Source: Zoogloea sp016790385 (GTDB lineage Bacteria > Pseudomonadota > Gammaproteobacteria > Burkholderiales > Rhodocyclaceae). From it: 64,000 bases of DNA. Both the position numbers and the translations under genes were made by a program. Positions 34,354 to 42,830 of the stretch are shown here, piece after piece. The DNA is taken from assembly GCF_041916735.1 (NCBI RefSeq), contig NZ_JAYRYY010000011.1, one strand, 5' to 3'. The stretch's first letter is position 1. Every line of letters begins with the position of its first letter. A model generated the notes under the pieces. It saw only the letters and a program-made list of their open reading frames with translations, was not told the origin of the DNA and ran no database searches.

Positions 34354-35752
34354 TGACCTTCCTTCCGCTATTCAGTCTCTCAATTTGTTTTAAGCACGCC
34401 CAGGCTGCACTCAGTAGCTCCCGCTCCTGCCGCTCGATTTGGTTAGCGCCATGGCCAGAGCGCACGAGAACACCTACGTCGAAGTCCAAGCTCGCTAGCC
34501 AGACGCGTAAATCGTGAGCGCTATTTCCGTCTTCGGCTTGAAACGCAATCATGACTCGGGTTGAAGTGGCGTCGCGTGCCATCGCGTTCAATCTAATTGA
34601 CAGCGAGCGAATATTATTCTTATCAAACACGGGATATGCCGAACTGGCCCTGTTTGAGCTTGGCTCATGGAACTCGGGAACCGTCGCCCATAGCTGCTTT
34701 AACATATTGGACTCTTGATCCTGATTGATGCCAGGGACCACCGTTCCCTGATCCAGGACATTCTTCACAGAAAAACGCTCTGGTATATTGAACCCGCCAT
34801 TTATGGAATCAATCTGTGCTCGCCGTTTTCCCTGACAGTAGGAGACGGCGAAGGCCTGTGTTTCAGCACCTCGGAGTCGAGCCGGCCTTCCGTAGTTTCC
34901 CAAGGTATGCAATGTATGGCCAAGCCGAGAGACGAGATCGCATGCCCCAAGACGAAAGAGCTCGGATACGATATCTACACAATCTTTTCTAAGAATTTCG
35001 ACTTGGGCCAACTTAAAGCCAGAACGACTTAGCTCTTTATCCTCGTTTAATCTCGTAATGCAAGAACGAAATTCTTCAAGTCGATCTGTCGCAATAACAC
35101 CTCGCGAATCCAAAAAGCTCTCTTCCCATTTTACGCCCAGGGACTCGAAGCACTTGTGTTTGGAAAGATTCTTCAATTTCTCCAAAACATTAGCGCGACA
35201 CTCGGTCGTAAGGCACTCGATACTCGTTCGACGGAGTCTTTCTGCCTGCTGAGGCACACGTGCTTTAATTTCATTCAGGAGTGAAGAACCTGTCTTCAGA
35301 CTATTTGTCCACTCGTCCTCCGAAAATTGGAAGGAATTTACCTTCGCCAACTCTCGGATTAACTCAGGCAATTCGCTCTCCTTGGGCATATGGGCCCCGG
35401 AAAGCAAGAGCACATGTAATTCCGGCAGTGCTCCCCCGCGATACCGCTTAAGTGCGAGCGCTGTCTCGTTCAGCACCCAATCTTCATCGGGAAGCTTGGC
35501 CCGCTCTTCAATGCATTCCAACCACCCCGGCTCAATCAAGATCAGGATCAGATGCGCGCGCTTCAGCGCACTTTTGATTTCAGCGGTGAACTTTGTGCCT
35601 ACGGGGATGGAAGTCTTCTTGATATCCAGGAAGACCCGATCTGGCCCCAGTTCTCGGGCCAACGCGTCGTGCAAGCGAGTGGCATTGCCTGCCGAGTGAG
35701 ATCTGCGATAGCTGATAAACACCCCACCGTAGAACTTGCTCAACTGCCCCAT
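34343..35752 (-). CDS. TIR-domain protein, probable effector/signalling component
   Basis: 469 residues from ATG 35752, with GGGGGG upstream; first gene of the DGR operon. Residues about 8-130 form a TIR domain: GVFISYRRSHSAGNATRLHD, LGPDRVFLDI, VGTKFTAEIKSAL and AHLILILIEPGWLECIE. Bacterial TIR domains commonly cleave NAD+ or make cyclic ADP-ribose signals in anti-phage defence; I cannot confirm catalytic residues by eye. The remaining ~340 residues are unfamiliar, with helical segments and a final beta/alpha part (RVMIAFQAEDGNSAHDLRVW). The gene is visibly richer in A+T than everything around it, suggesting separate or recent acquisition. Confidence 0.85.
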   Translation of the reverse strand: MGQLSKFYGGVFISYRRSHSAGNATRLHDALARELGPDRVFLDIKKTSIPVGTKFTAEIKSALKRAHLILILIEPGWLECIEERAKLPDEDWVLNETALALKRYRGGALPELHVLLLSGAHMPKESELPELIRELAKVNSFQFSEDEWTNSLKTGSSLLNEIKARVPQQAERLRRTSIECLTTECRANVLEKLKNLSKHKCFESLGVKWEESFLDSRGVIATDRLEEFRSCITRLNEDKELSRSGFKLAQVEILRKDCVDIVSELFRLGACDLVSRLGHTLHTLGNYGRPARLRGAETQAFAVSYCQGKRRAQIDSINGGFNIPERFSVKNVLDQGTVVPGINQDQESNMLKQLWATVPEFHEPSSNRASSAYPVFDKNNIRSLSIRLNAMARDATSTRVMIAFQAEDGNSAHDLRVWLASLDFDVGVLVRSGHGANQIERQERELLSAAWACLKQIERLNSGRKVNER

Positions 35753-35974
35753 CAGCCCCCCTTAGTGTGCGAGATCCGACATCGCGCCGTGTTGACGAGA
35801 GAATATGGCAGGCGGGTGGCAGGTGTCCAACGGGTTTGCAGGCTCCGTGCCCGGTTATTGAGGCGAGGCGTCTGACGTAGTTGTGTCCGCGATGAATGGC
35901 GTTGCGGTGGCCGTGCATCAGCGGGGATGCGTGGCCACCGGACAGTGATAGAGAGAAGTTTGGTCGGCTCAGGC
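35753..35974. other. Intergenic region upstream of the TIR operon
   Basis: 222 bases between the TIR start and the end of the next minus-strand gene. It must hold the TIR operon promoter if the operon has its own. I see no clear sigma-70 boxes, strong hairpin or repeat, and no open frame worth calling. Confidence 0.4.
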
Positions 35975-37411
35975 CTATTTCTGCTTTCCGGAGCCCGCGG
36001 CCGCAGAGGGCTTCAAACCCACGCTGCGCAGATTGACCAGTTTGCCAAGCAGGTCAAACCAGAAAGGCGCGCCAAAGCCAGCCATCAAGGCCGTCGCGAG
36101 CCAACCGAACAGGGCGGGGAAAAACTCGATCTGGTGGGCGACGTCGCGGATCCAGCCCACCTTGGGAAGGAGCGAACGCACCTTGATCAGCGCGGTATCG
36201 AGCTCACGCGCGTAGTCCCTCTGCTGCTTGAGGTGGGCTTGCAAGGCATCGAGGGGCGCTTTGGAGTCGGGCGCGCGGATGGCAGCGGCGAGGAGACGGC
36301 CGAGTTGGGGTGACAGGGTGCGCCCCCGGATGCCCGAAGGCACGCCACTGTCGATGAACTTGAGGATGGTCGCATCGCGTTCGGCCCCCTGCGCTCCATC
36401 GATGCGGTGCAGCCAGTCGCACAGAGCTTCGTCGGCCTTGGGTGCCGGCACGGGCGCCGAGGCGGGGGTGGGGCAATCGCTTCGGTCAGACGGTGTAAAC
36501 AGCTCGGCAAAGACAGTTGTGCGCTTGGCGGCATCGGCTTCGGTGAGGAGTTGGTAATCGAGCCGGGCTTGGTTCAGATCGTAGTAGTTGTCGGCTTGGA
36601 GCCGCTTCAAGGCCGCCCGGCTGGCGCCGCGTGCGGCGTCGTCCTTGGCCGGCTCCAGGGCGATCACGGCTTCGACGTTCTTGTCGAGGATCGCCGCGCG
36701 AACGGGGAGTGCCGAGCTGAACTCATCGAGGGTACGGCTTCCGTCGCCTGGGTTGACACGCTGGGCGACGCCGACGACCTCGTTGCGCAAGGCCTCGTCC
36801 TGAAGGAGTCGCTGGGCGATGTAGAAGGTATCAAGATTGAAACAAACGGCCAGCACGAGGGCCACGACGATCAGGATGCTTTGGGTGGCGCGCTTGTACC
36901 AGCCGGAGGCGCGTTCCATCGCTGCGTCGAACTGGGCGGCCAGTTCCTTCTCCAGGGCCTCGACCGAGGCGACACCCTTGCTGAAGGCGCCGCTGAGGGC
37001 TTCGGTAAGCCCTTTGGGAAGGGTGGCAGCCGTGGCCTCGAACTGGGTGCGCAAGGCGGTGACATCGAGCGTCTGGCCGCCGGCCTGCTTCAGCTCTTTG
37101 CGTATCAGGTCGAGCAATACCGACGCGTAGGTCTTGGACGGAATGTAGCTTGGGGCGCTCACGCCGTCGCCAAGCAACACCCTCGGCGTATGCAAAGCCT
37201 GGATGAGCCCGTGGTTGTAGAGCCGAGTGGTCCAGTTGCTGTCTTCACATGGGGCGTCGGACCTATGCAGCAGGCGGGTAATGGCGTGCTTCAGGCCGGA
37301 CGCGCGGAGCTTCGTCCAGCTCGCGCCAAACTCAACGATGAACGAGGCCGCGACGGCGGTGAGCAGGTAGAGCAAGGCAAGTCCGATGAGCAGATCGAGC
37401 AGGTTTTCCAT
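35975..37411 (-). CDS. Membrane protein of unknown function
   Basis: 478 residues from ATG 37411 with GGGAG upstream. Membrane segments: residues about 5-27 (LLIGLALLYLLTAVAASFIV), about 178-200 (SILIVVALVLAVCFNLDTFY) and a C-terminal hydrophobic stretch (FPALFGWLATALMAGFGAPF) just before the end. Between them lie two large soluble parts rich in Ala, Asp, Glu and Lys. The last residues are SAAAGSGKQK. I do not recognise the family. It runs in the same direction as the TIR/MoxR/DGR operon, 222 bases upstream, so it might belong to the same island, but nothing directly links them. It is divergent from a LuxR-type regulator. Confidence 0.7.
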   Translation of the reverse strand: MENLLDLLIGLALLYLLTAVAASFIVEFGASWTKLRASGLKHAITRLLHRSDAPCEDSNWTTRLYNHGLIQALHTPRVLLGDGVSAPSYIPSKTYASVLLDLIRKELKQAGGQTLDVTALRTQFEATAATLPKGLTEALSGAFSKGVASVEALEKELAAQFDAAMERASGWYKRATQSILIVVALVLAVCFNLDTFYIAQRLLQDEALRNEVVGVAQRVNPGDGSRTLDEFSSALPVRAAILDKNVEAVIALEPAKDDAARGASRAALKRLQADNYYDLNQARLDYQLLTEADAAKRTTVFAELFTPSDRSDCPTPASAPVPAPKADEALCDWLHRIDGAQGAERDATILKFIDSGVPSGIRGRTLSPQLGRLLAAAIRAPDSKAPLDALQAHLKQQRDYARELDTALIKVRSLLPKVGWIRDVAHQIEFFPALFGWLATALMAGFGAPFWFDLLGKLVNLRSVGLKPSAAAGSGKQK

Positions 37412-37546
37412 GATGGTCTCCCGGTTTGAGGTGGGATGACCTTACGCCCCACGCCACTCAACTGGCATCGCCCGAACGGGTGATATGTTCGATCAATACT
37501 TCTATAGTTCCCGGGTAACGACCAGCTTGCCGAAAGGAGATTGGCC

Positions 37547-38677
37547 ATGAACGCGCCTGACATGTTCCAGATTGACCCGGTGATTTCCGCCCTTTATGAG
37601 GCCACGCTTGAGCCGGAACGCTGGCGCGATGCGCTGAAGGCCATGGCCCGCCTCAGCGGCGCCCAGGCGGCGGTCTTCGTGGATATGGATTACGCGCTGT
37701 CGGTGCTGTGGCGCCATGTGCTGCATAACGTGGACGAGGAAGCGCATCTCACCTACCTTCAGCGCTACGCCCAGATTGACCCACGTCTGCCGGTGATGAT
37801 GAAGGCCCCGGAACTGCGCTGGGTGTCGGACCTGGAAGCACTGCCCGACGCCATCCGCCTGGAGAGCCCGGTGTACCGGGATTACCTGCGCCCAGCCGGC
37901 TTGCGGGAATGCCTGATGGCGAAGACGGCGGTGGAAGGTGCCCGTCACGGCAACCTCGTTCTGCTGAGGATGGGCGTGGAAGACGTGTTCAGCGCGGAGC
38001 AGCGGCAGCTCCTCGACCTGCTGCTGCCCCACGTGGACCGGGCGATCCGCATCTCGCGCCGACTGGCGGCCTTTGCCAGGGCACTGGCCTTCGGCGGCCG
38101 CGGCGTGGAGGAATATGCCGATCCGGTGGCCACCCTGACGGAACGGGGCGACGTCAGCGAGGCCAACCCCGCCTTCGAGGCGCTTATGGCATGCCGGACG
38201 CTCTTTCGCACCGACACCAGCGGGCGGCTGGCGTGCATCTCGGCCGACGCCCAGCGGCGCTTTCAGCAGGCTTTTGCCGATGCGCTGGAACTGTCGAAGG
38301 GCAACACCCGCCATGGCTGGCAGAGCATGCCGGTGCTCACTGTGGAGCGGGCGGACGGCCCGCCTTTTCTGGTGACGGTCGCACCGCTCATGCAGTTGCA
38401 GGGCCACCCCTGGTTTGAGCGCACCGGCGTGCTGGTGAAGGTATCAGACCCGCTGCGCCCGCCCAGCGGGAGTGTGTTGCAGGAGGGCTTCGGGCTTACA
38501 CCGGCCGAAGCACGTCTGGCCTGCGCGCTGCTGGCCGGTGGCACCCTGAAGGACGCCGCCACGAGAATCGGCATCTCGCCCAACACGGCCAAGACTCAGT
38601 TGCAGGTGGTATTCCAGAAGACCCGGACGGGACGCCAGCAGGAGCTGGTCTCGTTGCTGAGATCGATTCCGCACTGA
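37547..38677 (+). CDS. LuxR-family transcriptional regulator
   Basis: 376 residues; ATG 37547 has the strong site AAAGGAG six bases upstream, so the TTG at 37541 is rejected. The last ~65 residues are a LuxR-type helix-turn-helix: LTPAEARLACALLAGGTLKD, then AATRIGISPNTAKTQLQVVF and TGRQQELVSLL. The first ~310 residues are a sensor region without a receiver domain or obvious acyl-homoserine-lactone site, perhaps PAS/GAF-like (ISALYEATLEPERWRDALKA at the start is common in such regulators). The signal is unknown. It is divergently oriented from the membrane protein across 135 bases, so it may regulate that gene and itself. Confidence 0.85.
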   Translation: MNAPDMFQIDPVISALYEATLEPERWRDALKAMARLSGAQAAVFVDMDYALSVLWRHVLHNVDEEAHLTYLQRYAQIDPRLPVMMKAPELRWVSDLEALPDAIRLESPVYRDYLRPAGLRECLMAKTAVEGARHGNLVLLRMGVEDVFSAEQRQLLDLLLPHVDRAIRISRRLAAFARALAFGGRGVEEYADPVATLTERGDVSEANPAFEALMACRTLFRTDTSGRLACISADAQRRFQQAFADALELSKGNTRHGWQSMPVLTVERADGPPFLVTVAPLMQLQGHPWFERTGVLVKVSDPLRPPSGSVLQEGFGLTPAEARLACALLAGGTLKDAATRIGISPNTAKTQLQVVFQKTRTGRQQELVSLLRSIPH

Positions 38678-38800
38678 ATCGGCACGGCAGGCTGATGCGC
38701 GACCATCCGCCAGTCTCACGAGATGGCGCTTCCGGCCTGCCTGGAGCAGTTTCAGCGTGGCAAGCATCGTGACCTCGCTGGCCCTGAACTGGACGTATAA

Positions 38801-38838
38801 AAACAACAAAGCCACTCTTGCGAGTGGCTTTGTTGTTT
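38801..38838 (-). terminator. Rho-independent terminator of tRNA-Pro
   Basis: A perfect 17-bp inverted repeat (38801-38817 with 38822-38838) around a TTGC loop. On the minus strand it starts 5 bases after the tRNA 3' end, and the stem is A/T-rich at its base, giving a run of T at the end of the minus transcript. It may also act on read-through from the LuxR gene on the plus strand. Confidence 0.85.
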
Positions 38839-38843
38839 ATTGG

Positions 38844-38920
38844 TGGTCGGGGAAAGAGGATTCGAACCTCCGGCCCCTGCGTCCCGAACGCAGTGCTCTA
38901 CCAGGCTGAGCTATTCCCCG
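38844..38920 (-). tRNA. tRNA-Pro (anticodon CGG)
   Basis: 77 bases including an encoded CCA. The cloverleaf folds cleanly: acceptor CGGGGAA pairs with TTCCCCG, D stem GCTC/GAGC, anticodon stem CTGCG/CGCAG with loop TTCGGGA (anticodon CGG, reading CCG), T arm GGAGG-TTCGAAT-CCTCT. The discriminator base is A. It is a chromosomal marker close to the right side of the accessory eCIS/DGR region; no duplicated tRNA end was found inside the window. Confidence 0.97.
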
Positions 38921-38926
38921 ACGCTT

Positions 38927-38954
38927 TTCTTATCAGGCCGGCAACATTTGCCAA
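38927..38954 (-). promoter_or_regulatory. Candidate sigma-70 promoter of tRNA-Pro
   Basis: Read on the minus strand: TTGGCA (38954-38949), 16-base spacer, TAAGAA (38932-38927), then 6 bases to the mature tRNA end. Position and spacing suit a stable-RNA promoter; the -10 box is weak. Confidence 0.45.
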
Positions 38955-39027
38955 CCCTCAAAATCAAACAGCCGCACATTGTATTGTGAATCCGACGTTT
39001 TGTGAAGCTTTTGAAGCATGTCGGACT

Positions 39028-39996
39028 TCAATACTTCCGTGCGACTGCGAACTTTGACAATTCTATCAAGGATTCCTTGAAAACGGAAGCCGGCAGCGCT
39101 TCCAGGGCCTCCAAAGCAAGCTGCGCTTCCGCTTCAGCAACCTTTCGGGTGGCTTCGATAGCGCCGGTGGCGCGAATGGCCTCCAGAACCGCCGGAAAAT
39201 CGTCGCGGCCGCCGTTTTCGATGGCGGTGCGCACACAGGCTGCGTGTTCGGGGCTGCCGTGCTTCATGGCATGGATCAGCGGCAGGGTCGGCTTGCCCTC
39301 GGCCAGATCGTCGCCGATGTGCTTGCCGGTATCGGCCTCGTCGCCCGAATAGTCGAGGACGTCATCGATCAGCTGGAAGGCGGTGCCGATATGCATGCCA
39401 AAGGCGGCCAACCGGTTTTCAAGCAGCTCATCCACGCCGCCGAGAATTCCGCCCAGCCGGGCCGCCGCTTCGAAGAGCTTGGCGGTCTTGTAGCGGATCA
39501 CGCGGAGGTAATCGTCCACCTCGACGTCGGCATTGTGGCAGTTGAGCAGTTGCAGGACTTCGCCTTCGGCGATCACATTGGTGGCATCGGCGAGCACACG
39601 CATGACCTTCATGTTGTCGGCCCCAACCATCATCTGGAAGGCGCGCGAGTACAGGAAGTCACCCACCAGCACCGAGGCGGCGTTGCCAAACATCGCGTTG
39701 GCGGTCTTGTTGCCGCGACGCAGCTCGGACTCGTCCACAACGTCGTCGTGAAGAAGGGTGGCGGTATGGATGAACTCCACCACGGCGGCCAGCTCGCGAT
39801 GGTAGCTGCCCGTGTAGCCGACGGCACCCGCGGCGAACAGCACCATGGCGGGGCGCAGGCGCTTGCCGCCACTGCCGATGATGTATTCGGCCACCTGGCG
39901 GATGAGAACCACGTCGGAGTAGAGACGATCCCGGATGACGCTATCGAGCGCCTTCATGTCGTCGGCGATCGGCGCGTAAAGCTGCGAGAGAGACAA
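39028..39996 (-). CDS. ispB: Octaprenyl diphosphate synthase
   Basis: 322 residues, TTG start at 39996; this gives the same length and N-terminal alignment as E. coli IspB (323 residues), and no upstream ATG exists. It makes the C40 polyprenyl side chain of ubiquinone by repeated addition of isopentenyl diphosphate. Both aspartate-rich motifs are intact: LLHDDVVDES (first) and QLIDDVLDYSGD (second), plus the GGKRLRP substrate-binding block. Conserved stretches such as EFIHTATLLHDDVVDE and FGNAASVLVGDFLYSRAFQM make the assignment secure. It stands alone, next to the tRNA-Pro gene, and marks return to core chromosome. Confidence 0.97.
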   Translation of the reverse strand: MSLSQLYAPIADDMKALDSVIRDRLYSDVVLIRQVAEYIIGSGGKRLRPAMVLFAAGAVGYTGSYHRELAAVVEFIHTATLLHDDVVDESELRRGNKTANAMFGNAASVLVGDFLYSRAFQMMVGADNMKVMRVLADATNVIAEGEVLQLLNCHNADVEVDDYLRVIRYKTAKLFEAAARLGGILGGVDELLENRLAAFGMHIGTAFQLIDDVLDYSGDEADTGKHIGDDLAEGKPTLPLIHAMKHGSPEHAACVRTAIENGGRDDFPAVLEAIRATGAIEATRKVAEAEAQLALEALEALPASVFKESLIELSKFAVARKY

Positions 39997-40087
39997 GGCA
40001 ATGCCCAGACTGGAAAAAAAGTGATGTTAGGGGCCGACCGCGATCCCGTCAAGCCGACAGGATCAAGGCAATCCGGCACGGAAAAGT

Positions 40088-40828
40088 TCAGGTTTGACGC
40101 GCGTGCAACAAATCGGGCCGATCGGTAAATAGACCGCAAACACCCCAGTCCGTCAGTTGCGCGGCAGCCTCACAGGTATTGACGGTGTAGGCCATCACGC
40201 GCAGCCCGGCCGAAAGCGTGTCGCTGACATGCTTTGCCTCCAATCCATTGCAACCCACATTGAGGGACACGCAGCCCAGCTGAAGCGCCAATGCGAGATT
40301 TTGCGGAGTATGGCTTTCGACCAGCAGGGCGCGGGGCAGCTCAGGTACGTGGGCCGCGGCAGCGGCCAGGGCTTCGATCGAAAAGGAGGACAACAGGATC
40401 TCCGGGCTATCGGCGACGCGCCGGGCACGGAGGAGTTCGCCGACCACGCTCCCCGTTTCCGCCTCGACGCCCGCAGCCGGCTTGATCTCCACATTGGCCG
40501 CCAGCCCAAGCTCGGCACAGGCCTTGAGGGCGGCACTCAGGCTGGGGATCGTCTCCCCCGTAAAGGCCGGGTGGAAGCAACGCCCGACATCGGTTGCCAG
40601 CAGGTGCTCCGCGTCAAGCTGCGGGACGGCAACGGCGACACCCGCGGTGCGCGCCAGGGTTTCATCGTGAATCAGAACCGGAAGCTTGTCGCGGGACAGC
40701 ATCACGTCGAACTCAACCGCCCGACACCCCAGGCGGGCGGCAATACGGAGCCCGGCCAGGGTGTTTTCGGGAGCCAGCGCACCGCCGCAGCGATGCACCA
40801 GCAGTGACGGCCAACGCCACCCGGGCAC
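40088..40828 (-). CDS. ugpQ: Glycerophosphodiester phosphodiesterase (UgpQ-like)
   Basis: 246 residues, GTG start at 40828, reading MPGWRWPSLLVHRCGGALAP; this lines up with E. coli UgpQ (247 residues), while the longer frame overlaps the preceding gene. It hydrolyses glycerophosphodiesters to glycerol 3-phosphate and an alcohol. Catalytic motif: VHRCGGALAPENTLAG, where the usual HRG is HRC, then EFDVMLSRDKLPVLIHDE, NVEIKPAAG and AYTVNTCEAAAQLTDWGVCGLFTDRPD. No signal peptide, so it is cytoplasmic. It lies 7 bases after the UgpB-like gene, so the two probably form an operon for phospholipid-derived glycerophosphodiesters. Confidence 0.92.
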   Translation of the reverse strand: MPGWRWPSLLVHRCGGALAPENTLAGLRIAARLGCRAVEFDVMLSRDKLPVLIHDETLARTAGVAVAVPQLDAEHLLATDVGRCFHPAFTGETIPSLSAALKACAELGLAANVEIKPAAGVEAETGSVVGELLRARRVADSPEILLSSFSIEALAAAAAHVPELPRALLVESHTPQNLALALQLGCVSLNVGCNGLEAKHVSDTLSAGLRVMAYTVNTCEAAAQLTDWGVCGLFTDRPDLLHARQT

Positions 40829-40835
40829 GGGATGA

Positions 40836-42128
40836 TCAGTCCAGTTGCCGGGAACGGGCGACAGCCGTATCGAGGGCCAGCTTGGACGGCTTGCGGTCTT
40901 CCCAGACCGACTCCAGTTCCTCCTCGATGATCTTGCGCACGGCTGCGCGCTGGGGATAGGTGCTGGCTTTGCTGATGGGCGTGACCTTTTTGTGGGTGAG
41001 TTGCTGGACACCCACCTGGATGTTGACCAGATCCGCCGCAAGGAGACGGCTCTCGGACGCCAGCAGCCCGGCCCGGTTGAGGGGCAGATAGCCGGCATTG
41101 CGCTGCCATTCCACCTGGCTTTCGGCGGTCAGCCAGAAGCTGATGAAGCGCGCCACGGCTTTGTACTCAGCGGCGCTCTTGCCGGCACCGATCCACATTG
41201 CGGGGCCATCGGCGAGGGTGTTCTGGGGCGCACCGTAGTAGTCCTCGTGGTACGGCAGGGTTGCAACACCAACATCGAACGCAGCCTGGCGCCGGAGCGT
41301 CGTCCATGCGCCGGAGGGAGCGGTCAGCACGGCGCACTCGCCCTTGGCGAAATGCTCGGTGGCTTCGTCGTCCCGACCAAAGAAGTGGAGATAGCGCGCC
41401 TTGACCCAGGAGGACAGCATGGCCACATGCTTGACTTCGAGCATTCCGTTGATGGCAAGCGAGGCCTTCTTGCCTTCGGCAACCACCGGCTCGTTGTGCC
41501 AGGCACTGGTGTTCTCGACGAGAATCCAGGCCGGCTGGGCAGTGGTGTAGGGGCAGGCCTGGCCGGAGGCCACCAGCTTGCCGAGGGCACCCTGGAGTGC
41601 CTGCCAGGTCTGGGGTGCGGCCTCGGGATCAAGGCCGGCCTCGCGGAACGCCTGCTTGTTGTAGAACATCACCGGAGTGGACAGGGCAACCGGCAGGGCG
41701 ATGAGGCGGTTGGCGCTGTCAATGGGGGTCGGCGTCATCATGGCCGGCGCACGCAAGGTTTCAATGCGCTCGCCGCCCTCCTTCATGACCTGGTACAGGG
41801 GGCGGAAACGCTGCGGCCCGGAGAGGAAGCCCGGCAGATCACGCTCGCCAAGAATCATCAAATGCGGGAGCGCACCCTCGTTCCAGGCGCGCTCCTGAAG
41901 CACCACCTTGGCGTGAGGATTGGCAGCGTTGTAGCGATCAACGAGCTTTTGCAGCTGGGCACCCTTGTCGGCGCCAAGGGTGTGCACCAGTTCGATATCT
42001 TTGACCGCGACCGGCGCAGCGGTGGCAGCGGCAGGCTTGGGCGCCGGCTTCTTCGGAGCCGCAGCGGCCTGGGCGGAAAACAGGGCGGCGATGGCAACGC
42101 ACAGGGCGCCACGATTGAGCATGTTCAT
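40836..42128 (-). CDS. Extracellular solute-binding protein, UgpB-like
   Basis: 430 residues from ATG 42128 (AGGA seven bases upstream); ATG 42143 is in frame but has no ribosome-binding site. A Sec signal peptide (MNMLNRGALCVAIAALFSAQ, then AAAA) directs it to the periplasm. The fold is that of family 1 binding proteins: LVDRYNAANPHAKVVLQERA, RLIALPVALSTPVMFYNKQA, EHFAKGECAVLTAPSGAW, then PTLPYHEDYYG-like and EYKAVARFISFWLTAESQVEW blocks. These match UgpB, the glycerol-3-phosphate/glycerophosphodiester binding protein. The adjacent UgpQ-like gene supports that substrate. No permease or ATPase genes are linked here, so it must pair with a transporter elsewhere. Confidence 0.85.
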   Translation of the reverse strand: MNMLNRGALCVAIAALFSAQAAAAPKKPAPKPAAATAAPVAVKDIELVHTLGADKGAQLQKLVDRYNAANPHAKVVLQERAWNEGALPHLMILGERDLPGFLSGPQRFRPLYQVMKEGGERIETLRAPAMMTPTPIDSANRLIALPVALSTPVMFYNKQAFREAGLDPEAAPQTWQALQGALGKLVASGQACPYTTAQPAWILVENTSAWHNEPVVAEGKKASLAINGMLEVKHVAMLSSWVKARYLHFFGRDDEATEHFAKGECAVLTAPSGAWTTLRRQAAFDVGVATLPYHEDYYGAPQNTLADGPAMWIGAGKSAAEYKAVARFISFWLTAESQVEWQRNAGYLPLNRAGLLASESRLLAADLVNIQVGVQQLTHKKVTPISKASTYPQRAAVRKIIEEELESVWEDRKPSKLALDTAVARSRQLD

Positions 42129-42323
42129 GAGGATCCTGTCCATGGACGGAAATGGGGAAGAGTCAGTGCTTGCAGGGGAAGCGCGCTGCCGATTCAGCGG
42201 CGAACATTCAGCCCGTGATTATAAGGAGATCAACGCCGTAGAAGCAGGACTGATTTGCCCCCTGCGATTCAAGTCGTTGGTACCGGGGCCGTAGACCCTT
42301 CAAAGCAACCGCTTCCATTCACC

Positions 42324-42788
42324 ATGACGAGATCGTTGTTCCGCTTTGCACTGGCCATGACCGCCGCGACATCTCTGCTCGCCGGCTGCGAGCAGCTCGG
42401 CATTCCCGACCCCGCCAAGGCCAATGCCCAGGCCGAAGCGGAAGGCAGGGCCATCGGGAGCGCCTGTCGCCATGCCGGACGGGCCATCGAAGACTGCTTC
42501 ACCCTCAATACCGCGGCGTCGAAGTCGGCAGTCTTTGCGGGCTGGAAGGAAATGAACGACTACATGTCGGAAAACAAGATTGCCGAGGTTATTCCGCAGC
42601 TTCCGCCGCCCGCCCCGCCCATACCCGCGTCCGGCAAGAAAAAGAAGGCCGCCGACCATGGCGGCGACGAAGCCGCCAAGGACAAACCCGCCGACACCGG
42701 CGCCGATGCACATGGCGCCGATGCGAAGGGCGAGGCCGATGCAGGGCAGGAGCCCGAACCACGCAAGCGACGCCGCCCGCGGGAATAG
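42324..42788 (+). CDS. Putative lipoprotein
   Basis: 154 residues from ATG 42324. N-terminus MTRSLFRFALAMTAATSLLA followed by GC is a lipoprotein signal with lipobox LLAGC. The middle (about 45-90) has three Cys-containing helical segments (SACRHAGRAIEDCFTLN) and a WKEMNDYMSENKIAEV helix. The last third is low complexity, rich in Pro, Ala, Asp, Lys and Glu, and ends in the basic RKRRRPRE. I do not recognise a family. It stands alone between divergent genes. Confidence 0.7.
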   Translation: MTRSLFRFALAMTAATSLLAGCEQLGIPDPAKANAQAEAEGRAIGSACRHAGRAIEDCFTLNTAASKSAVFAGWKEMNDYMSENKIAEVIPQLPPPAPPIPASGKKKKAADHGGDEAAKDKPADTGADAHGADAKGEADAGQEPEPRKRRRPRE

Positions 42789-42830
42789 CCGCTCATTCGC
42801 TGCCGCTGCGGCCTCGAGAGCGCAGGACGC

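Noticed and set aside
38844..38920. tRNA-Pro as an integration site for the eCIS/DGR region
   Set aside because: No repeat of the tRNA 3' end and no integrase gene found in the window; the other boundary lies outside, so it cannot be supported.
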